Positions 5,707 to 12,794 of a stretch of DNA of 12,794 nt are shown here, one piece after another; positions within the stretch are counted from its first letter, which is position 1, and each line of letters starts with the position of its first letter. The position numbers and the translations under genes were made by a program. The notes beneath the pieces were generated by a model. The model was not told the origin of the DNA. It saw only the letters and a program-made list of their open reading frames with translations, and did not search any database. The stretch comes from Candidatus Dojkabacteria bacterium UBA2177. GTDB lineage: Bacteria > Patescibacteriota > Dojkabacteria > SC72. The stretch covers positions 1-12,794 of the forward strand of contig DCVX01000007.1 of assembly GCA_002328805.1 (NCBI GenBank). The letters are read 5' to 3'.

Positions 5707-6816
5707 ATGGACATTGCAACATTAGAAAAAAAATACAGCAAAAATACTGCACAAAAAGAGGTTGACGCTTTACAAAAAAAGCTTACAAAATTACAAGGGA
5801 ACTCCGAGGATCTTTCTAAGCTTAGTAAAGATTTGGCCTATTTTTCAGATTTAGCAAGAAATATTAGTGAGATACAGAGGAAAATTAAAAGTCTCAAGGA
5901 TGCTAAATACATGGTAGAAAATGAAAGCGATCATGAGATAAAGGAATTGGCAATTGAAGAGATCGAGACTCTAGAATCAGAGATAGAATCCCTAGATCAA
6001 GAGATTCAAAGTATGAAGATAGCAAGGCGATTTTCTAGCGAAGATGACTCTAAATCTGTAATATTAGAGATTCGTGCAGGAGCTGGGGGAGACGAGGCTT
6101 CTCTTTTCGCTTCAGACTTATTCCGTATGTATAATAATTACGCTTCTACAAAAGATTGGGAAGTTCAACTGGTAGAAAGTAGTATTTCAGAATCAGGTGG
6201 TTACAAAGAGGTTGTTGCAATAATTAAAGGTAAAGATGTTTTTAAAGATCTTAAATACGAAAGTGGTGTGCATAGAGTTCAGAGAGTCCCAGTTACAGAA
6301 TCTTCTGGAAGAATACACACCTCTACTGCTTCTGTGGCTGTCCTACCTGAGGCCAAGGAAGTAGATATTCAAATTAATCCCGAAGATATTAAAATTGATG
6401 TCATGAGAGCTTCTGGAGCAGGTGGACAATGTGTAAACAAAACCGACTCCGCAGTTAGAATCACACACCTCCCTACTGGGATTGTGGTAAGTTGTCAGGA
6501 AACAAAGTTCCAAGCACAAAATAGGGAGAAAGCTATGGCACTTTTAAGGGCAAGACTTTATGAGAAAAAAAGACAGGAAGAATCCACTAAAAGAGATTCT
6601 CTTAGATCTGACATGATAGGCTCCGCGATGAGAGCAGAGAAAATTAGAACATATAATTTCCCACAGAACCGTATAACAGACCATAGGATCAAGAAATCTT
6701 GGTTTAATATAGAAGCCGTTTTAAACGGAGATTTAGAGGAGATTATTAACGATGTTCGTGAAGGGATTATGACTCAGTTATTACAGGAAACAGAGAAAAG
6801 TGAGCGAAAATCTTAA
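5707..6816 (+). CDS. prfA: Peptide chain release factor 1 (RF1)
   Basis: Reads UAA and UAG in the ribosomal A site and releases the finished protein. Domain 1 is a long coiled region (about 1-110). The conserved IRAGAGGDEA is at 122-131. The stop-codon-reading tripeptide is PVT (195-197), fitting the RF1 P-x-T pattern; RF2 would have SPF. The catalytic loop GAGGQ ends at 241, with the Gln that PrmC methylates at 241. The residue after GGQ is Cys where His is usual. Length (369 aa) is close to the normal 360. Two short spacers in domain 1 and an SERKS tail account for the extra residues. prmC starts 17 bases inside the 3' end in another frame, which should couple modifier to substrate. The ATG is fixed by a promoter ending 7 bases before it. 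Confidence 0.96.
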   Translation: MDIATLEKKYSKNTAQKEVDALQKKLTKLQGNSEDLSKLSKDLAYFSDLARNISEIQRKIKSLKDAKYMVENESDHEIKELAIEEIETLESEIESLDQEIQSMKIARRFSSEDDSKSVILEIRAGAGGDEASLFASDLFRMYNNYASTKDWEVQLVESSISESGGYKEVVAIIKGKDVFKDLKYESGVHRVQRVPVTESSGRIHTSTASVAVLPEAKEVDIQINPEDIKIDVMRASGAGGQCVNKTDSAVRITHLPTGIVVSCQETKFQAQNREKAMALLRARLYEKKRQEESTKRDSLRSDMIGSAMRAEKIRTYNFPQNRITDHRIKKSWFNIEAVLNGDLEEIINDVREGIMTQLLQETEKSERKS

Positions 6817-7612
6817 AGAGTTATACCAAATTCAAAGAGTTCTCAACGATACTGGCTATCATGATATTTCAAGAATCTCAAAGGAGATACAAGATTATTG
6901 TAATGAGAAGGCAATATCCCCTACTCTAGTTTTAAAAAGAATAGAGACTGGAGAACCTTGGGATTATATCCGTGGAGAAAGTGAATTTTATGGTAATAAA
7001 TTTCTATTAAACAAAAGAACCCTTATACCTAGGCCAGAAACAGAGCAGATGGTAGATATTGCAATCTCGTTTTTGGAAGAGAATCCTAACTATAAGAATG
7101 TTATAGATGTTGGTACTGGTAGCGGTTGTATCATAATTTCCATAGCGAAAGTCCTAAAAGATAAAAAAGAAATCAATCTCTGTGGAATTGATATAGATAA
7201 ACAAGCATTAAGTATTGCAAAAGAAAACGCCGTGTTACATAAAATTAACGAGAAAGTAACCTTTTTAAAGGGAAATCTTCTCAAAGCTACTGAGCTAAAA
7301 GATGGGACTTTAATAATTGCAAACTTACCATATATTCCTAAGAAGATTTATAAAAAGCTAGATAGAAGTGTTCTAAATTTTGAACCAAAACGAGCACTTT
7401 TGGGAGGAAAAGATGGTCTTAAGTATTATAAAGAGCTAATATCACAAGTTGAAAAAGCTTGTAAAAAGGACATTTCTTTAGATATTACTTTACTTATTGA
7501 AATAGAACCATCCACCCTAGAGGACTTGCGAATGGTTCTAGGTAATTACGAGACAGATATAATCAAGGATTCCAGAAATCACAATAGGTTTGTTTTAATT
7601 CGTTTGTCTTAA
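6800..7612 (+). CDS. prmC: Release factor glutamine N5-methyltransferase PrmC (HemK)
   Basis: Transfers a methyl group from S-adenosylmethionine to the Gln of the GGQ loop in release factors, raising termination efficiency. A helical N-terminal domain (about 1-70) is followed by IPRPETE (76-82), the SAM-binding motif I VIDVGTGSG (101-109) with the acidic GIDID (129-133), and the substrate-binding motif NLPYIP (175-180). The family motif is NPPY; here the first Pro is Leu. The Asn and Tyr that hold the glutamine side chain are kept, so activity is likely. GTG at 6800 is the start; it overlaps prfA by 17 bases, and AGGAA at 6785-6789 is too far for a good Shine-Dalgarno. Its TAA (7610-7612) overlaps the htrA stop on the other strand. 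Length of 270 aa is typical. Confidence 0.93.
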   Translation: MSENLKELYQIQRVLNDTGYHDISRISKEIQDYCNEKAISPTLVLKRIETGEPWDYIRGESEFYGNKFLLNKRTLIPRPETEQMVDIAISFLEENPNYKNVIDVGTGSGCIIISIAKVLKDKKEINLCGIDIDKQALSIAKENAVLHKINEKVTFLKGNLLKATELKDGTLIIANLPYIPKKIYKKLDRSVLNFEPKRALLGGKDGLKYYKELISQVEKACKKDISLDITLLIEIEPSTLEDLRMVLGNYETDIIKDSRNHNRFVLIRLS

Positions 7613-8817
7613 TCTAACTCTCCTAAAACAACCTTTATATTTTTCTCCTGCCCTTCTCTAACAAGTTTCAACTCTACCTCTTCTCCAACATTATGTCGCT
7701 GAATTATATCAGCTAGAGATCTATCAACCTTCTCTTCTCCAAATTCAACTATTATATCCCCTCTTGCAATCCCTGCTTTAAAAGCTGGAGATGATGGATC
7801 TACTCGTAAAACTAAAGCTCCGGGAACAACGTCCGTGTAGTAAAGAGCTTCGTATTCAGAAATCATTTGGTAAGAAACCCCAAGATATGGTCTTATAAAT
7901 TTACCGTAAGTTCTGTATTCTTCTAGTCTTGTCTTTACTTTGTTTATTGGTATTGCAAAAGATATGTTGTCTGCTCCCGAGGTCGTAGCAAAGTTAATAC
8001 CAATTACCTCCCCAAGAGAATTTATTAGAGGTCCCCCTGAGTTCCCTGGGTTTACTGCAGCATCTGTTTGTATTACATCCTCATAAGTCTTTGCTGTCGA
8101 ACCAAACCAACCAGAGCTAGCTGTTACAGACCTGTGCAAGCCACTTATTATTCCAGTTGTAGCACTTCCTGCATACTCCCCTAGAGGTGTTCCTATTGCA
8201 ATAACACTTTGACCCACTAGAAGGGAATCTGAATCTCCTAAGCGAAGAGCCGATAATTCTTCTCCTTCTTCTAGAGCTACTTTTACAAGGGCGATATCGT
8301 TGAAATCGTCTCTCAAAATTTCTACTACAGAGTATTCATCTCCATCTTCTGTAATAACAGTATAATCTGCGGTTGTATCGGACACAACATGCTGGTTAGT
8401 GACAATTAGCCCACTGGAATCCACCACAAATCCAGATCCTATATTCTGGTTTTTATCTGTCAAACCCTCTTCCTTGCTTAAAGTCAGTCGGGAGATTGCT
8501 ATACTAACTACAGAATGCCCAGCCTCTTCTATGATTTCCACTACATTTTTTTCTTCTTGGGTAATAACATATCTCTTCCCCTCCTCTTCTGTGGAAATAT
8601 ACCCCTCATCAAAGTTTTCAACTATATAGTTTCTTATTAATGGAGAATAACTAATTGCTATATACCCGGAGAAAAATATTAAAAAGAATGTTCCTAAAGT
8701 TACAAGGAATATCCCAGTAAAGAGAAGAACTTGTTTGTTTGGGTTCTTCTTTTTACCTTTTTCCTTGATTTTTTTGGTTTCCTTAACAACCTTTTTCTCC
8801 TTATCTTCCTTTTCCAT
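7609..8817 (-). CDS. htrA: HtrA/DegP-like membrane-anchored serine protease with PDZ domain
   Basis: An envelope quality-control protease. A very Lys/Glu-rich cytoplasmic N terminus (1-29) precedes one transmembrane helix (about 30-52), placing the rest outside the membrane (N-in). The trypsin-like domain (about 90-300) has the complete triad: His143 in TNQHVV, Asp174 in NDIALVK and Ser260 in GNSGGPL. The GTPLG loop is at 209-213. A single PDZ domain covers about 305-400, starting at RPYLGVSY. Length (402 aa) is normal for a one-PDZ HtrA. The gene begins 22 bases after the ctpA stop, with no clear promoter or Shine-Dalgarno, so the two proteases are probably one transcript. It converges with prmC, their stops overlapping by two bases inside TTAA, with no terminator between. 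Confidence 0.95.
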   Translation of the reverse strand: MEKEDKEKKVVKETKKIKEKGKKKNPNKQVLLFTGIFLVTLGTFFLIFFSGYIAISYSPLIRNYIVENFDEGYISTEEEGKRYVITQEEKNVVEIIEEAGHSVVSIAISRLTLSKEEGLTDKNQNIGSGFVVDSSGLIVTNQHVVSDTTADYTVITEDGDEYSVVEILRDDFNDIALVKVALEEGEELSALRLGDSDSLLVGQSVIAIGTPLGEYAGSATTGIISGLHRSVTASSGWFGSTAKTYEDVIQTDAAVNPGNSGGPLINSLGEVIGINFATTSGADNISFAIPINKVKTRLEEYRTYGKFIRPYLGVSYQMISEYEALYYTDVVPGALVLRVDPSSPAFKAGIARGDIIVEFGEEKVDRSLADIIQRHNVGEEVELKLVREGQEKNIKVVLGELD

Positions 8818-8839
8818 ATTTACATAATTATTTAATAAT

Positions 8840-10072
8840 TTATTTATTTAGTTCCTCAATTGCTTTGTCCAATTGAGGATCGTTCCCTTCAATAAAGTCC
8901 TCGTTTGTAAGCTTAACCTCAATCTCTGGAGTGATAGCATTATCCCTTTCTATACTACTACCATCTGGAAGCAACCACTTCAATATAGTAAGGTGTAAAG
9001 AAGAACCATCTTCTAAGTCATATACTCTCTGTGCTGTTCCTTTTCCGAATGTCTCCTCCCCTATTAGTATCCCTCTCTCGGCCTGTTTAAGAGCCCCAGA
9101 GAGGATTTCAGATGCAGAAGCACTTCCAGAGTTAATTAATACTACCAATTCGACATCTAAAAGATCTCCTCCCTCAGTAGAATTATAGTCCTTTATGTTG
9201 CCCTTAGCATCTTTTTGCTTAGATATTACAAACCCCTCACCTAGGAAGTCGTCTCCTGCGTAAATGGCAGCGTCAAAAAATCCTCCAGGATTACCACGAA
9301 GGTCTAGGATCATTTTATCTACACCAGAATCTACTATATCTTGGACATTCTTATCCCACTGTGAGATCCAGAGATCATAGGAAGCTTCGGTAAACCGACC
9401 AATCTTGAAGTGTGCTATCTCTTGATTTGAACCTATAAATTCCAAAGACATACTTGGGATTGTTATCTCATCTCTGGTAATTGTAATCTCTACTGGTTCG
9501 CTCTCCCCTTGATGTAATACCGTTAGAACAACTTCTGTTCCAGCTTCTCCTCTTATTTTTGCTACTGCATCATAAACAGTATCTCCACTTGTAAGTTCAT
9601 AGTCATCTATCTTCAGAATATAATCCCCTGGTCTTATCCCTGCAGCCTTTGCCGGGGAACCTTCTAAAGGAGTAACAACAATAACCTGCCCATTATCATA
9701 ACCTAACTCTGCACCTATTCCTTCAAAAAATTTCCCTTCACTAGCAGCATCATATTCTTCTGTTTCCTCAGGAGTTAAGAATACCGTTGCAGGATCATTC
9801 AAAGAACTAACCATTCCCTTTATAGCACCATAAACCAAATCTTCTTCCACTATTTCCTCGGAATCAACGTAATTTTTTCTGGCTAAATCAAGTACTTTCC
9901 AGAACATTTCCATATCAAGATTTTTTGATGTCGTTATTGGGAAAATACTTGAACCTACATCAACACTTCTTCCTACAATAAGCCCCATGGTAAACACAAC
10001 AACTATTGCCATTCCAATTCCAATTACTTTCTGGAATCCCTGCTCGTTATCTTTCTGGTCTTCTTCTTTCAT
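8840..10072 (-). CDS. ctpA: C-terminal processing peptidase CtpA (S41 family) with PDZ domain
   Basis: A membrane-anchored protease that trims or degrades extracytoplasmic proteins from their C termini. An N-terminal transmembrane segment (about 15-34) follows a short charged stretch. A CtpA N-terminal helical region (about 52-112) ends with LNDPATVFL and a PDZ domain follows (about 113-200). The S41 core has LDLRGNPGG (256-264) and SGSASASEILSG (315-326). The nucleophile should be Ser319 with general base Lys344 in TFGKGTAQ, 25 residues apart as in E. coli Tsp Ser430/Lys455, and Gln348 matches the third active-site residue. Length (410 aa) is usual. It lies 50 bases after the 343-aa gene and directly before htrA, which suggests a shared envelope job. 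The ATG gives an intact membrane anchor. Confidence 0.95.
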   Translation of the reverse strand: MKEEDQKDNEQGFQKVIGIGMAIVVVFTMGLIVGRSVDVGSSIFPITTSKNLDMEMFWKVLDLARKNYVDSEEIVEEDLVYGAIKGMVSSLNDPATVFLTPEETEEYDAASEGKFFEGIGAELGYDNGQVIVVTPLEGSPAKAAGIRPGDYILKIDDYELTSGDTVYDAVAKIRGEAGTEVVLTVLHQGESEPVEITITRDEITIPSMSLEFIGSNQEIAHFKIGRFTEASYDLWISQWDKNVQDIVDSGVDKMILDLRGNPGGFFDAAIYAGDDFLGEGFVISKQKDAKGNIKDYNSTEGGDLLDVELVVLINSGSASASEILSGALKQAERGILIGEETFGKGTAQRVYDLEDGSSLHLTILKWLLPDGSSIERDNAITPEIEVKLTNEDFIEGNDPQLDKAIEELNK

Positions 10073-10106
10073 GATTTTGTCAGCAAAATTTTAAATATTA
10101 TTCTTC

Positions 10107-10136
10107 ATTATATACTCGAATTCTAGATGGAGACAA
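10107..10136 (-). promoter_or_regulatory. Possible ctpA-htrA promoter
   Basis: On the minus strand TTGTCT (10136-10131), spacer 18, TATAAT (10112-10107). The -35 lies inside the last codons of the upstream gene. The start would be near 10100, leaving a leader of about 27 nt without a Shine-Dalgarno. It could let the protease pair be expressed apart from the upstream pair. Confidence 0.45.
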
Positions 10137-11154
10137 ACTCAACACTTCCAATGTTTATTATTGTCCTCTGACCGCCTTCCCATTCAACATTTATATAGTT
10201 ACTCTCTTCTTCCACTCCTACAACCTTTCCTAACATTCCATAATTAGAAAGGGCTCTTGAAATGACTTTACTTCCAATTGCAGTCTTAACAAATAACTCT
10301 TCCTTTGTCGTGTATGTCTTGTTATTTGTGACAAAAAATATTTGACTCTCATCATAATCTACTATAACAAATACACTCTCCATTGAGGATATTAATTCCG
10401 CAATATCTTTACTTGAATATATTTCACCAAAACCTCCGACTATTCCCACTGGAAGACCTTGCTTTCTAAAATCCATGTAGTCCATAGAATAGGTTAAAAC
10501 AAAAAGAGCACCTTTCTGGAAGAGATCATAGAGTAATTCTGGATGGAGATATTTTCCTGTAAAAACAACTTTGTCTCTGTAGCTCTCCTCATCTGCTTTT
10601 AGCACTAAATCTCTACCATTTCCTATGACAGTAAATTCCCCGACTATCCTTCTATCCTTTTTACCTCTGTTATTGGCATCTGATATGGATAGTAGGTCCA
10701 AGGCATAGGCATCTGAAATAACATTGATACCATCTATAGGGTCTATACCTTCTACTACACCCTCAAAGCTGCTTTTTATAATGGTCTCTTCCTCCTCCCC
10801 AAGAATGTCTAGATAACCGCTCTTTAATCTAGAAAGGTCTACAACTCCCTGGACTGGAGACACCACTTTCTTCACAGAGAGACCTCCTGGCATAACTCTC
10901 TCTACAAGAACATCTCCTTTTTCGACAAGTTCTCCGTCGATACAGTTTATGTGTTCCTTTAGTTTAGAAACCTGAACATCAATCTCTTCTGGAAGATAGA
11001 AAGAATGTGTTATATGACTTCCACTTTTTGTTAATATCTCTCCCCCTTTCTTTATACTCTCCCCCGCCTTTACATTAATTTTATCTCCTGATTGGTATGG
11101 AATACTAAAACGGTAATCTTTATATTTTTCAAAAATCTTTCTTCTTACTATCAT
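10123..11154 (-). CDS. Unrecognised beta-rich protein with lipoyl-like and KOW/SH3-like segments, second gene of a coupled pair
   Basis: I do not recognise this 343-aa protein. It has no signal peptide or membrane helix. The N-terminal third reads like repeated beta hairpins with Gly turns, GDKINVKAGESIKKGGEIL (23-41), ELVEKGDVLV (75-84) and VVSPVQGVVD (97-106), the pattern of biotinyl/lipoyl-like barrels, though no modifiable Lys motif is evident. The middle (about 168-290) looks alpha/beta with GLPVGIVGGFGE (233-244). The C terminus (about 303-341) resembles a small KOW/SH3 barrel: GMLGKVVGV, then YINVEWEGG. ATG at 11152-11154 is chosen because it overlaps the upstream stop as TAATG; an upstream in-frame TTG at 11161-11163 would add three residues. 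The stop is TAG, the only non-TAA stop here. The coupling says its product works with the 448-aa protein. Confidence 0.72.
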   Translation of the reverse strand: MIVRRKIFEKYKDYRFSIPYQSGDKINVKAGESIKKGGEILTKSGSHITHSFYLPEEIDVQVSKLKEHINCIDGELVEKGDVLVERVMPGGLSVKKVVSPVQGVVDLSRLKSGYLDILGEEEETIIKSSFEGVVEGIDPIDGINVISDAYALDLLSISDANNRGKKDRRIVGEFTVIGNGRDLVLKADEESYRDKVVFTGKYLHPELLYDLFQKGALFVLTYSMDYMDFRKQGLPVGIVGGFGEIYSSKDIAELISSMESVFVIVDYDESQIFFVTNNKTYTTKEELFVKTAIGSKVISRALSNYGMLGKVVGVEEESNYINVEWEGGQRTIINIGSVEFVSI

Positions 11155-12500
11155 TACAGCCAATTTTGTAATTTAGATTTATTAGAATAACTATCGGGAC
11201 CGTAAATAATTGGTCTCGGTCGAACATCTATTAGTAAAGATTCATATTTCTTACCATCTTTCGAGGAAACCAGCTCTATTCCTAACCCTCTCTCTGGGGG
11301 AATTTTAAAACCATCTTTAAGAACACCGCTCATTACAAATTTTTCTTGGTCTGGGAGATTAATATAATTGAACTTACATGAGATTGCTAAAATTTCTCTT
11401 TCCTTCTGTTCAAGAGATTCAATCTTTCCATTAAAGACCACTTTATTTGGAGTTGTAAATTTATGACGAGGAATAACAATCTTGGTAAAGCTTGGATGCA
11501 TGACTTTGCTTGTTAGGATAACATCTACAGAGTTTGTAGCATGTATATAACTCTTTCCATAGGATAGTAACCTCATATCCAGATCCCAAGTACAGTCAAA
11601 AGACCCTTCTAGCTCTAATCCATCAATAAGAGTCAAAAGTGTTTTAGATTTACCTAAAACTTGAGGGATATACCCAGAGATAATCAGACAGCTTTCTTTT
11701 CCAGAAACTCCGAAGCCTTCAAGTTTTTCTTTGTTATCTCTGAATAGGGAGTGGTTTTGTATAGTTGAATATGATCTAAGTATATCTAGGATATTAGGAT
11801 CTTCCAAAGAGAGAACTCTATTAAGAACAAAGTTACTCCAATAATTAACCATTTCCTTCTGGTTAAGGTCTGTTGCCAGAAAAGCTTTAAATCTAGAATC
11901 TCTAACGCTGTCCACTAAAGTGAGATCGCCTTTCCGACTTATTTTTGCTCTAGAAAAGACTTTTCTATCTACCTTCTCCTTCTTATCATAAATCTTTTTT
12001 ATCCTGAATATTGAGAAGTCCATAAGATCCATATCTACATACATAATGTCCTCATATTCACCCCTATCTATAAGCTCTTCGAGCGTTTCTTGCATATATC
12101 TATCATCTACCACTCTTAGGGAGATATCTTTTGAGAAATTTCTTATGGAGGAAAAGATCTTGTCAAAGAATTCTTGGTTGTCATCTATCTGGATTCTTAT
12201 GCCATTAACACCATCACCTTCCTTTTTAAATTGACGAAAGGTGAATATTGAATTCCTATCTCTATCTACAATGTCCCAATTGAAAACTCGCTCAAGATTG
12301 TCGAAATAGTCATACCAAAATTCTTGAGTGAAGACATCATCGTCTAACCTATGTCTAAGTGGGTGGAGATCTGTGAAATCTCCGAGAATATATTCTCTCC
12401 TAGCATTATGGTCAGTATAAGCTAAATGAGCCCACAAACCATTATCTTTGATAACTAGGCTTAAATACGCATTTTTTTCAAGTAAAGGCAGTTTTGACAT
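11154..12500 (-). CDS. Unrecognised 448-aa protein, possibly actin-like ATPase fold, first gene of a coupled pair
   Basis: Not confidently recognised. It is soluble, with no membrane segment. Three spaced elements recall FtsA/PilM/MutL-type actin-like proteins: an N-terminal strand pair with turn AYLSLVIKDNGLWAHLAY (11-28), an acidic strand DIMYVDMDLMDFSIFRI (151-167) where phosphate-2 would be, and a hydrophobic strand with Gly turn CLIISGYIPQ (271-280) followed by LLTLIDGLELEG (288-299), where the adenosine-binding motif would be. The Gly-rich phosphate loops are poor, so nucleotide binding is uncertain. The C-terminal beta region (about 345-432) ends IDVRPRPIIYGP, reminiscent of MutL-like proteins, from memory only. 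It heads an operon with the 343-aa gene, sharing TAATG. Its promoter lies directly against the ATG, and the rpsR terminator precedes that, so it begins a new transcription unit. Confidence 0.7.
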   Translation of the reverse strand: MSKLPLLEKNAYLSLVIKDNGLWAHLAYTDHNARREYILGDFTDLHPLRHRLDDDVFTQEFWYDYFDNLERVFNWDIVDRDRNSIFTFRQFKKEGDGVNGIRIQIDDNQEFFDKIFSSIRNFSKDISLRVVDDRYMQETLEELIDRGEYEDIMYVDMDLMDFSIFRIKKIYDKKEKVDRKVFSRAKISRKGDLTLVDSVRDSRFKAFLATDLNQKEMVNYWSNFVLNRVLSLEDPNILDILRSYSTIQNHSLFRDNKEKLEGFGVSGKESCLIISGYIPQVLGKSKTLLTLIDGLELEGSFDCTWDLDMRLLSYGKSYIHATNSVDVILTSKVMHPSFTKIVIPRHKFTTPNKVVFNGKIESLEQKEREILAISCKFNYINLPDQEKFVMSGVLKDGFKIPPERGLGIELVSSKDGKKYESLLIDVRPRPIIYGPDSYSNKSKLQNWL

Positions 12501-12506
12501 CGTTAT

Positions 12507-12538
12507 ATTATATTACTTAAAAATAGCTTTATTTTCAA
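12507..12538 (-). promoter_or_regulatory. Promoter of the 448/343-aa gene pair, apparently leaderless
   Basis: On the minus strand TATAAT (12512-12507) ends six bases before the ATG at 12500, so transcription should begin at the A of ATG. TTGAAA (12538-12533) lies 20 bases upstream of it. Alternatively, TTGAAA is exactly 17 bases from TAATAT (12515-12510), giving a 2-3 nt leader. Either way there is no room for a Shine-Dalgarno. Confidence 0.6.
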
Positions 12539-12572
12539 TCAAAATAGTGGAATTAGCATAACAGAATAAAAG

Positions 12573-12596
12573 AAGGGAGACCCTAAAGTCTCCCTT
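12573..12596 (-). terminator. Rho-independent terminator after rpsR
   Basis: Minus strand: AAGGGAGAC, a 6-base loop, GTCTCCCTT, followed by CTTTTATT. A 9-bp stem with a T-rich tail lies 27 bases after the rpsR stop. The plus-strand reading also has a T run, so it could work both ways. It separates the ribosomal operon from the 448-aa gene. Confidence 0.85.
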
Positions 12597-12622
12597 TTTA
12601 ATTTCTTAATTTGCTTAAAAGA

Positions 12623-12794
12623 TTATTCGTCTGAAGAGTATGGTAGCAAAGCCATATATCTAGCCCTCTTTATTGCTCTCGTTAATCTTCTTTGATGCTT
12701 ATGACATACTCCAGATTTCTCAGTAGAGATAATCTTTCCCTTAACAGAAGTATATTTCTTAAGTTGGTATACATCCTTGTAAGAAACATCTTTT
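12623..12794 (-). CDS. rpsR: Ribosomal protein bS18, C-terminal part (gene runs off the window)
   Basis: A small-subunit ribosomal protein of the platform, next to bS6 in the ribosome. Only the last 56 residues are in the window; the 5' end lies beyond 12794. They read KDVSYKDVYQLKKYTS, then VKGKIIS, SGVCHKHQRRLTRAIKRARY and MALLPYSSDE, matching the bS18 core (YKDV, GKI, GVC-x-KHQR-x-L-x-RAIKRAR, ALLP) to the usual end plus a short acidic tail. The stop is TAA at 12623-12625, followed by a strong hairpin terminator, so this is the last gene of its operon. By analogy rpsF and ssb may lie upstream, outside the window. Confidence 0.95.
   Translation of the reverse strand, partial: KDVSYKDVYQLKKYTSVKGKIISTEKSGVCHKHQRRLTRAIKRARYMALLPYSSDE

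Noticed and set aside
8399..8629. Plus-strand open frame inside htrA
   Set aside because: It lies opposite the catalytic domain of a complete HtrA gene, has low-complexity Ser/Pro content and no promoter; it is an antisense shadow.
11154..11163. TTG start at 11163 for the 343-aa gene
   Set aside because: The ATG at 11154 overlaps the upstream stop as TAATG, a standard coupling arrangement; the TTG adds only three residues without support.
37..12794. Possible alternative genetic code (UGA as Gly or Trp, as in some CPR lineages)
   Set aside because: All genes read full length with the standard code and have no internal TGA; Trp is encoded by TGG. A recoded genome would show TGA inside conserved genes.

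Overview
The window is a compact, AT-rich (about one third G+C by eye, not computed) bacterial chromosomal segment with 14 protein genes and one tRNA. Intergenic gaps are mostly 0 to 120 bases, with no insertion sequences, phage genes or CRISPR repeats. It looks like core genome rather than an island. The most likely source is a Patescibacteria (CPR) lineage, possibly near Dojkabacteria/WS6. That placement is inferred from small operons, no recognisable Shine-Dalgarno sites, a PrmC with NLPY instead of NPPY, a bL31 with a long charged tail, and a GGQ loop followed by Cys. No rRNA is present to settle it.

Layout. On the minus strand, from high to low coordinate: the 3' part of rpsR and its hairpin terminator; an unrecognised two-gene pair coupled through TAATG (448 and 343 aa); the membrane-anchored extracytoplasmic proteases CtpA and HtrA; then, after the plus-strand block, a CsoR-family homologue, a metallo-beta-lactamase-fold protein, dnaB, tRNA-Leu(CAA), a membrane zinc-ribbon protein, a divergent Lgt-like membrane protein and an RluD-type pseudouridine synthase. 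On the plus strand lies one translation block, rpmE - prfA - prmC (bL31, release factor 1 and the methyltransferase that modifies release factors). prmC and htrA converge so tightly that their stop codons share the same TTAA.

Two themes stand out. First, several genes have a good -10 box (TATAAT, TATTAT or TATATT) whose predicted start point falls on, or a few bases before, the start codon, and none of the readable starts has a convincing Shine-Dalgarno sequence, so leaderless or SD-independent initiation appears to be the local rule. Second, three proteins keep their family's scaffold but have lost the functional residues: the CsoR homologue has no Cys or His at all, the beta-lactamase-fold protein has no His at all, and the Lgt-like protein lacks the HGG and R-x-GN-x-x-N signatures. 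The first two are neighbours, and each has a palindrome overlapping its predicted promoter.

Functionally, the block combines translation (bS18, bL31, RF1, PrmC, tRNA-Leu, RluD), replication (DnaB) and envelope protein quality control (HtrA, CtpA). The best candidate for an undescribed system is the coupled pair at 10123-12500: a possible actin-like-ATPase-fold protein and a partner with lipoyl-like and KOW/SH3-like beta segments, next to the two envelope proteases. All 14 stop codons are TAA (13) or TAG (1). No TGA is used as a stop, and TGA does not interrupt these genes, so the window gives no sign of UGA recoding.
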